Below are positions 6,917 to 9,355 of a stretch of 9,355 bases of DNA, piece after piece (position 1 is the first letter of the stretch; every line of letters starts with the position of its first letter). Position numbers and translations under genes: made by a program. Under the pieces are notes generated by a model that had not been told where the DNA came from, ran no database searches, and saw nothing but the letters and a program-made list of their open reading frames with translations. The stretch spans positions 1 through 9,355 of the forward strand of contig DLME01000231.1 in NCBI GenBank assembly GCA_002479215.1, given 5' to 3'. The stretch comes from Syntrophaceae bacterium UBA7544. Its GTDB lineage: Bacteria > Desulfobacterota > Syntrophia > Syntrophales > Smithellaceae.

Positions 6917-8143
6917 ATGAGTAGAAAAAGTGATGTGCTGGTTGGACTCGATATCGGAACGACAAAGACTACGGCCATTGTCGGTGAGGTTACAGAAACC
7001 GGCATTGACATTATCGGCATCGGGACATCTCAAGCTAAAGAAATGAGAAAAGGTGTCGTTGTCAATATCGATAACATGGTGGAATCGATAAAAACGGCGG
7101 TGGAAGAGGCTGAACATATGTCCGGCTGTCGTATTAATTCAGCGTATGTTGGGATTTCCGGCAGCCATGTTAAAGGACAAAATTCATTGGGCATAGTTTC
7201 CATTAAAGGCCGGGAAGTGGATGAAGATGATGTGCAAAGGGCGGTGGAAGCTTCCAGAGCGATTGCCATTCCCATAGATAGGGAAATAATGCACGTTCTG
7301 CCTCAAAATTATGTGGTTGACGGCCAGGATGGCATTAAAGATCCAATTGGTATGTCGGGCGTCCGGCTGGAAGCTAAGGTGCATATTGTAACCGGATCAT
7401 CCTCTTCTATTCAGAACATTGTAAAGTCTGTCAGCCGAGTTGGTTTGGACATCGACGCCATAGTTATGGAACAATTGGCGGCCAGTGAAGCGGTGCTCAG
7501 CTCTGACGAAAAAGATTTAGGCGTGGCTTTAATTGATATCGGCGGTGCCAACACGGCGATCGCAATTTTCTCCGAAGGAAGCATAAAACATACGGCCATA
7601 CTGCCTGTCGGCGGTAACTATCTCACTTCGGATATTGCTACGGGTTTACGCACTCCCTTAAATGAAGCGGAAATAATAAAACTTAAATATGGATGCGCTT
7701 TGACTTCCATGATTCCCAAGGAAGAAATAATTAAGGTGCCCAGCGTCGGCGGCAGGGAAGACCGGGAGGTATCGCGCCAAATACTGGGGCGGATTGTCGA
7801 GCCCAGGATGGAAGAAATATTAAATTTTGTTTCCAAGGAAATTGTCCGTTCCGGCTTTGAAGATATGCTGGCGGCAGGAGTAGTTTTAACCGGAGGCACT
7901 TCGCTTTTGTACGGCATAAATGAACTTGCCGAGCAGGTCTTTGATATGCCGGCGCGCAGAGGAAACCCGACCGGTGTCGGAGGATTATCCGATGTAGTTA
8001 ATTCGCCGGCGCATGTTGTAGGCGTTGGCTTAATCATTTATGGCAGTAAGCAGTTGGCGGACGATTCTTTATATGGAAAGAAAAGTAGTTTATTCGGCAA
8101 TATGACCAGAACAATAAAAAAATGGATTTCGGAATTTTTTTGA
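6917..8143 (+). CDS. ftsA: Cell division protein FtsA (actin-like membrane anchor for FtsZ)
   Basis: FtsA is an actin-family ATPase that polymerises on the inner membrane, binds the FtsZ tail and recruits downstream divisome proteins. From ATG 6917 it is 408 residues, normal for FtsA. Phosphate-1 motif GLDIGTTK lies at 10-17. A 1C-type domain follows the first subdomain, including GISGSHVKG and the PIDREIMHVLPQNYVVDG region. The phosphate-2 region at 207-215 reads DIGGANTAI instead of the usual DIGGGTTDI or DIGGGTMDI. The adenosine motif VVLTGGTS ends at 329 and is intact. The C-terminus, TRTIKKWISEFF, is a short basic amphipathic helix expected to bind the membrane. In-frame GTG codons at 6905 and 6911 could extend it by up to four residues. 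It is 15 bases from the preferred ftsZ start. Confidence 0.96.
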   Translation: MSRKSDVLVGLDIGTTKTTAIVGEVTETGIDIIGIGTSQAKEMRKGVVVNIDNMVESIKTAVEEAEHMSGCRINSAYVGISGSHVKGQNSLGIVSIKGREVDEDDVQRAVEASRAIAIPIDREIMHVLPQNYVVDGQDGIKDPIGMSGVRLEAKVHIVTGSSSSIQNIVKSVSRVGLDIDAIVMEQLAASEAVLSSDEKDLGVALIDIGGANTAIAIFSEGSIKHTAILPVGGNYLTSDIATGLRTPLNEAEIIKLKYGCALTSMIPKEEIIKVPSVGGREDREVSRQILGRIVEPRMEEILNFVSKEIVRSGFEDMLAAGVVLTGGTSLLYGINELAEQVFDMPARRGNPTGVGGLSDVVNSPAHVVGVGLIIYGSKQLADDSLYGKKSSLFGNMTRTIKKWISEFF

Positions 8144-8148
8144 AAGGA
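8144..8148 (+). promoter_or_regulatory. ftsZ ribosome binding site AAGGA
   Basis: AAGGA directly follows the ftsA stop codon, within the purine-rich run AAAGGAAGGG. It is 10 bases before ATG 8159 and only 4 before ATG 8153. The spacing and the usual MF start of related FtsZ proteins favour 8159. Confidence 0.65.
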
Positions 8149-8158
8149 AGGGATGACT

Positions 8159-9313
8159 ATGTTTGAATTGACTCAAGTATGTAATGAAAATTCGGCAAAA
8201 ATCAAGGTGATTGGTGTAGGCGGCGGCGGCGGCAACGCCGTCAATACGATGATTTCACACTGCCTGCGCGGAGTTGATTTCATTAGCGCTAATACGGACG
8301 CGCAGGCTCTCGGCGTGTCGAGTTCACCAATCAAAATTCAGCTGGGTATGGAGATAACAAAAGGTTTGGGAGCTGGTTCCAATCCGGAAATCGGCAGACA
8401 ATCAGCAATGGAATCCCGCGATGAAATAAGACCGTATCTGGAAGGCGCGGATATGATTTTTATCACTGCCGGATTTGGCGGAGGAACAGGAACAGGTGCG
8501 GCGCCGATTATCGCGGAAATTGCCCGTGAGTGCAGTGTCTTGACTGTGGCTGTGGTTACCAAACCCTTTCAGTTTGAAGGCAAGAAACGCAACATCCAGG
8601 CCGAAGAAGGTATCGCTCAGTTGCGGGACTCCGTGGATACACTCATTGTTGTTCCTAATCAGCGCCTTCTGAGTTTAGGCGGCCGAAGTTTGTCGCTTTT
8701 GGAGGCATTCAAAAAAGCGGACGATATTCTTTATCAGGCGGTCAAGGGAATCTCCGATTTGATTTTAGTTCCAGGCCTAATCAATCTTGATTTCGCGGAT
8801 GTGAAGAATATCATGAGCGATATGGGTATGGCCATAATGGGCACAGGTGTTGCGGGCGGAGAAAACAGGGCTATTGAAGCGGCACAAAAAGCAATTTCTT
8901 CACCGCTTCTGGAAGACAACACCATCCAGGGCGCGCACGGAATATTGCTCAATATCACCGGCGGGCCGGATATGAGCCTTTACGAAGTCAATGAGGCTTC
9001 CTCATTGATCCAGGCGGAAGCCCATGAAGATGCCAATATCATCTTCGGCACGGTCATTGATGAAAATATGAAAGACGAAATACGCATAACGGTTATTGCC
9101 ACGGGGTTTGATGATAATTTGATAAAGAAAAAACAATCTCCGGAGAATGTTACGCATCTAGCCGGTTTCCGGCGGGAAGATTTGTCAACACCAGCTTTTA
9201 TGCGCCGGGAAAAGACGCGTAACAATGCGAATGTCGTGACTATGGGCATTAACGATGATACGGAGAATCTAGACCTAGAAATTCCTACATTTTTGCGCCG
9301 TCAGGCGGATTGA
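8159..9313 (+). CDS. ftsZ: Cell division protein FtsZ (tubulin-like GTPase)
   Basis: FtsZ is the tubulin-homologous GTPase that forms the cytokinetic ring and is tethered to the membrane by FtsA. The preferred start gives 384 residues; ATG 8153 would add two. The core GTPase domain begins IKVIGVGGGGGNAVN, then NTDAQAL and GLGAGSNPEIG. The tubulin signature GGGTGTG at 107-113 is preceded by Phe106, where Met is common. The T7 synergy loop NLDFADV at 209-215 has Asp211 and Asp214, which complete the GTPase site of the next subunit. The C-terminal domain includes GILLNITGGPD. A short linker leads to the conserved tail LEIPTFLRRQAD at 373-384, the FtsA-binding peptide. A second similar motif, DLSTPAFMRR, lies at 341-350. 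It is the last gene in the window. Confidence 0.98.
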   Translation: MFELTQVCNENSAKIKVIGVGGGGGNAVNTMISHCLRGVDFISANTDAQALGVSSSPIKIQLGMEITKGLGAGSNPEIGRQSAMESRDEIRPYLEGADMIFITAGFGGGTGTGAAPIIAEIARECSVLTVAVVTKPFQFEGKKRNIQAEEGIAQLRDSVDTLIVVPNQRLLSLGGRSLSLLEAFKKADDILYQAVKGISDLILVPGLINLDFADVKNIMSDMGMAIMGTGVAGGENRAIEAAQKAISSPLLEDNTIQGAHGILLNITGGPDMSLYEVNEASSLIQAEAHEDANIIFGTVIDENMKDEIRITVIATGFDDNLIKKKQSPENVTHLAGFRREDLSTPAFMRREKTRNNANVVTMGINDDTENLDLEIPTFLRRQAD

Positions 9314-9355
9314 TTGTTAGTGAAACTCCAATTTCCATAACGAAGTGTAGGGAAA
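9314..9355. other. Region downstream of ftsZ, nothing recognised
   Basis: These 42 bases after the ftsZ stop show no gene, hairpin or T tract. The sequence AGGGAA at the very end could be part of the ribosome binding site of a following gene, but this cannot be judged because the window ends. Confidence 0.4.

Noticed and set aside
7618..8037. 139-codon open frame on the - strand inside ftsA
   Set aside because: It is antisense to conserved FtsA sequence and its composition (Ser, Pro and Thr rich) is typical of a shadow frame.
9314..9355. Possible terminator or start of a new gene after ftsZ
   Set aside because: No stem, no T tract and no start with a supporting reading frame can be seen in the 42 bases available.

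Overview
The window is the distal half of a bacterial dcw (division and cell wall) cluster, read entirely on the + strand. It holds the last codons of mraY, then murD, ftsW, murG, murC, murB, ftsQ, ftsA and ftsZ. Every full-length gene is intact and recognisable from its family motifs. Coding density is very high; the largest gap is 54 bases (ftsW to murG), and no stretch over 300 bases lacks a gene. I see no mobile element, CRISPR array, tRNA or rRNA.

The organism is a Gram-negative-type bacterium of moderate, somewhat AT-rich composition. The gene order murD-ftsW-murG-murC-murB-ftsQ-ftsA-ftsZ, the type II-like MurB, the FtsA and FtsZ sequences and the FtsZ tail ending in IPTFLRRQAD best suit the former Deltaproteobacteria (Desulfobacterota, perhaps a Syntrophales-like syntroph). 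This placement is inference from gene order and remembered family sequences, not from a search. A ddl gene, often found between murB and ftsQ in relatives, is missing.

Layout: 1-32 is the MraY C-terminus. 40-5100 covers murD, ftsW, murG and murC: addition of D-Glu to the cytoplasmic precursor, SEDS glycan polymerase, lipid II-forming GlcNAc transferase, and L-Ala ligase. 5100-6023 is murB, the UDP-MurNAc-forming reductase. 6023-9313 is the divisome block ftsQ-ftsA-ftsZ. Together the genes supply the UDP-MurNAc-peptide and lipid II pathway (MurB, MurC, MurD, MraY, MurG), the septal polymerase (FtsW) and the cytoskeletal ring with its membrane anchor and connector (FtsZ, FtsA, FtsQ).

Three junctions (murD/ftsW, murC/murB, murB/ftsQ) share the same TAATG stop-start overlap, which points to translational coupling in one long operon. 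The remaining gaps are 7 to about 54 bases and hold Shine-Dalgarno sites but no convincing promoter or terminator. This is essentially an ordinary housekeeping region and I found no previously undescribed system. The points most worth a second look are an altered phosphate-2 motif in FtsA, a second C-terminal-peptide-like motif in FtsZ, and an altered FAD-loop motif in MurB.
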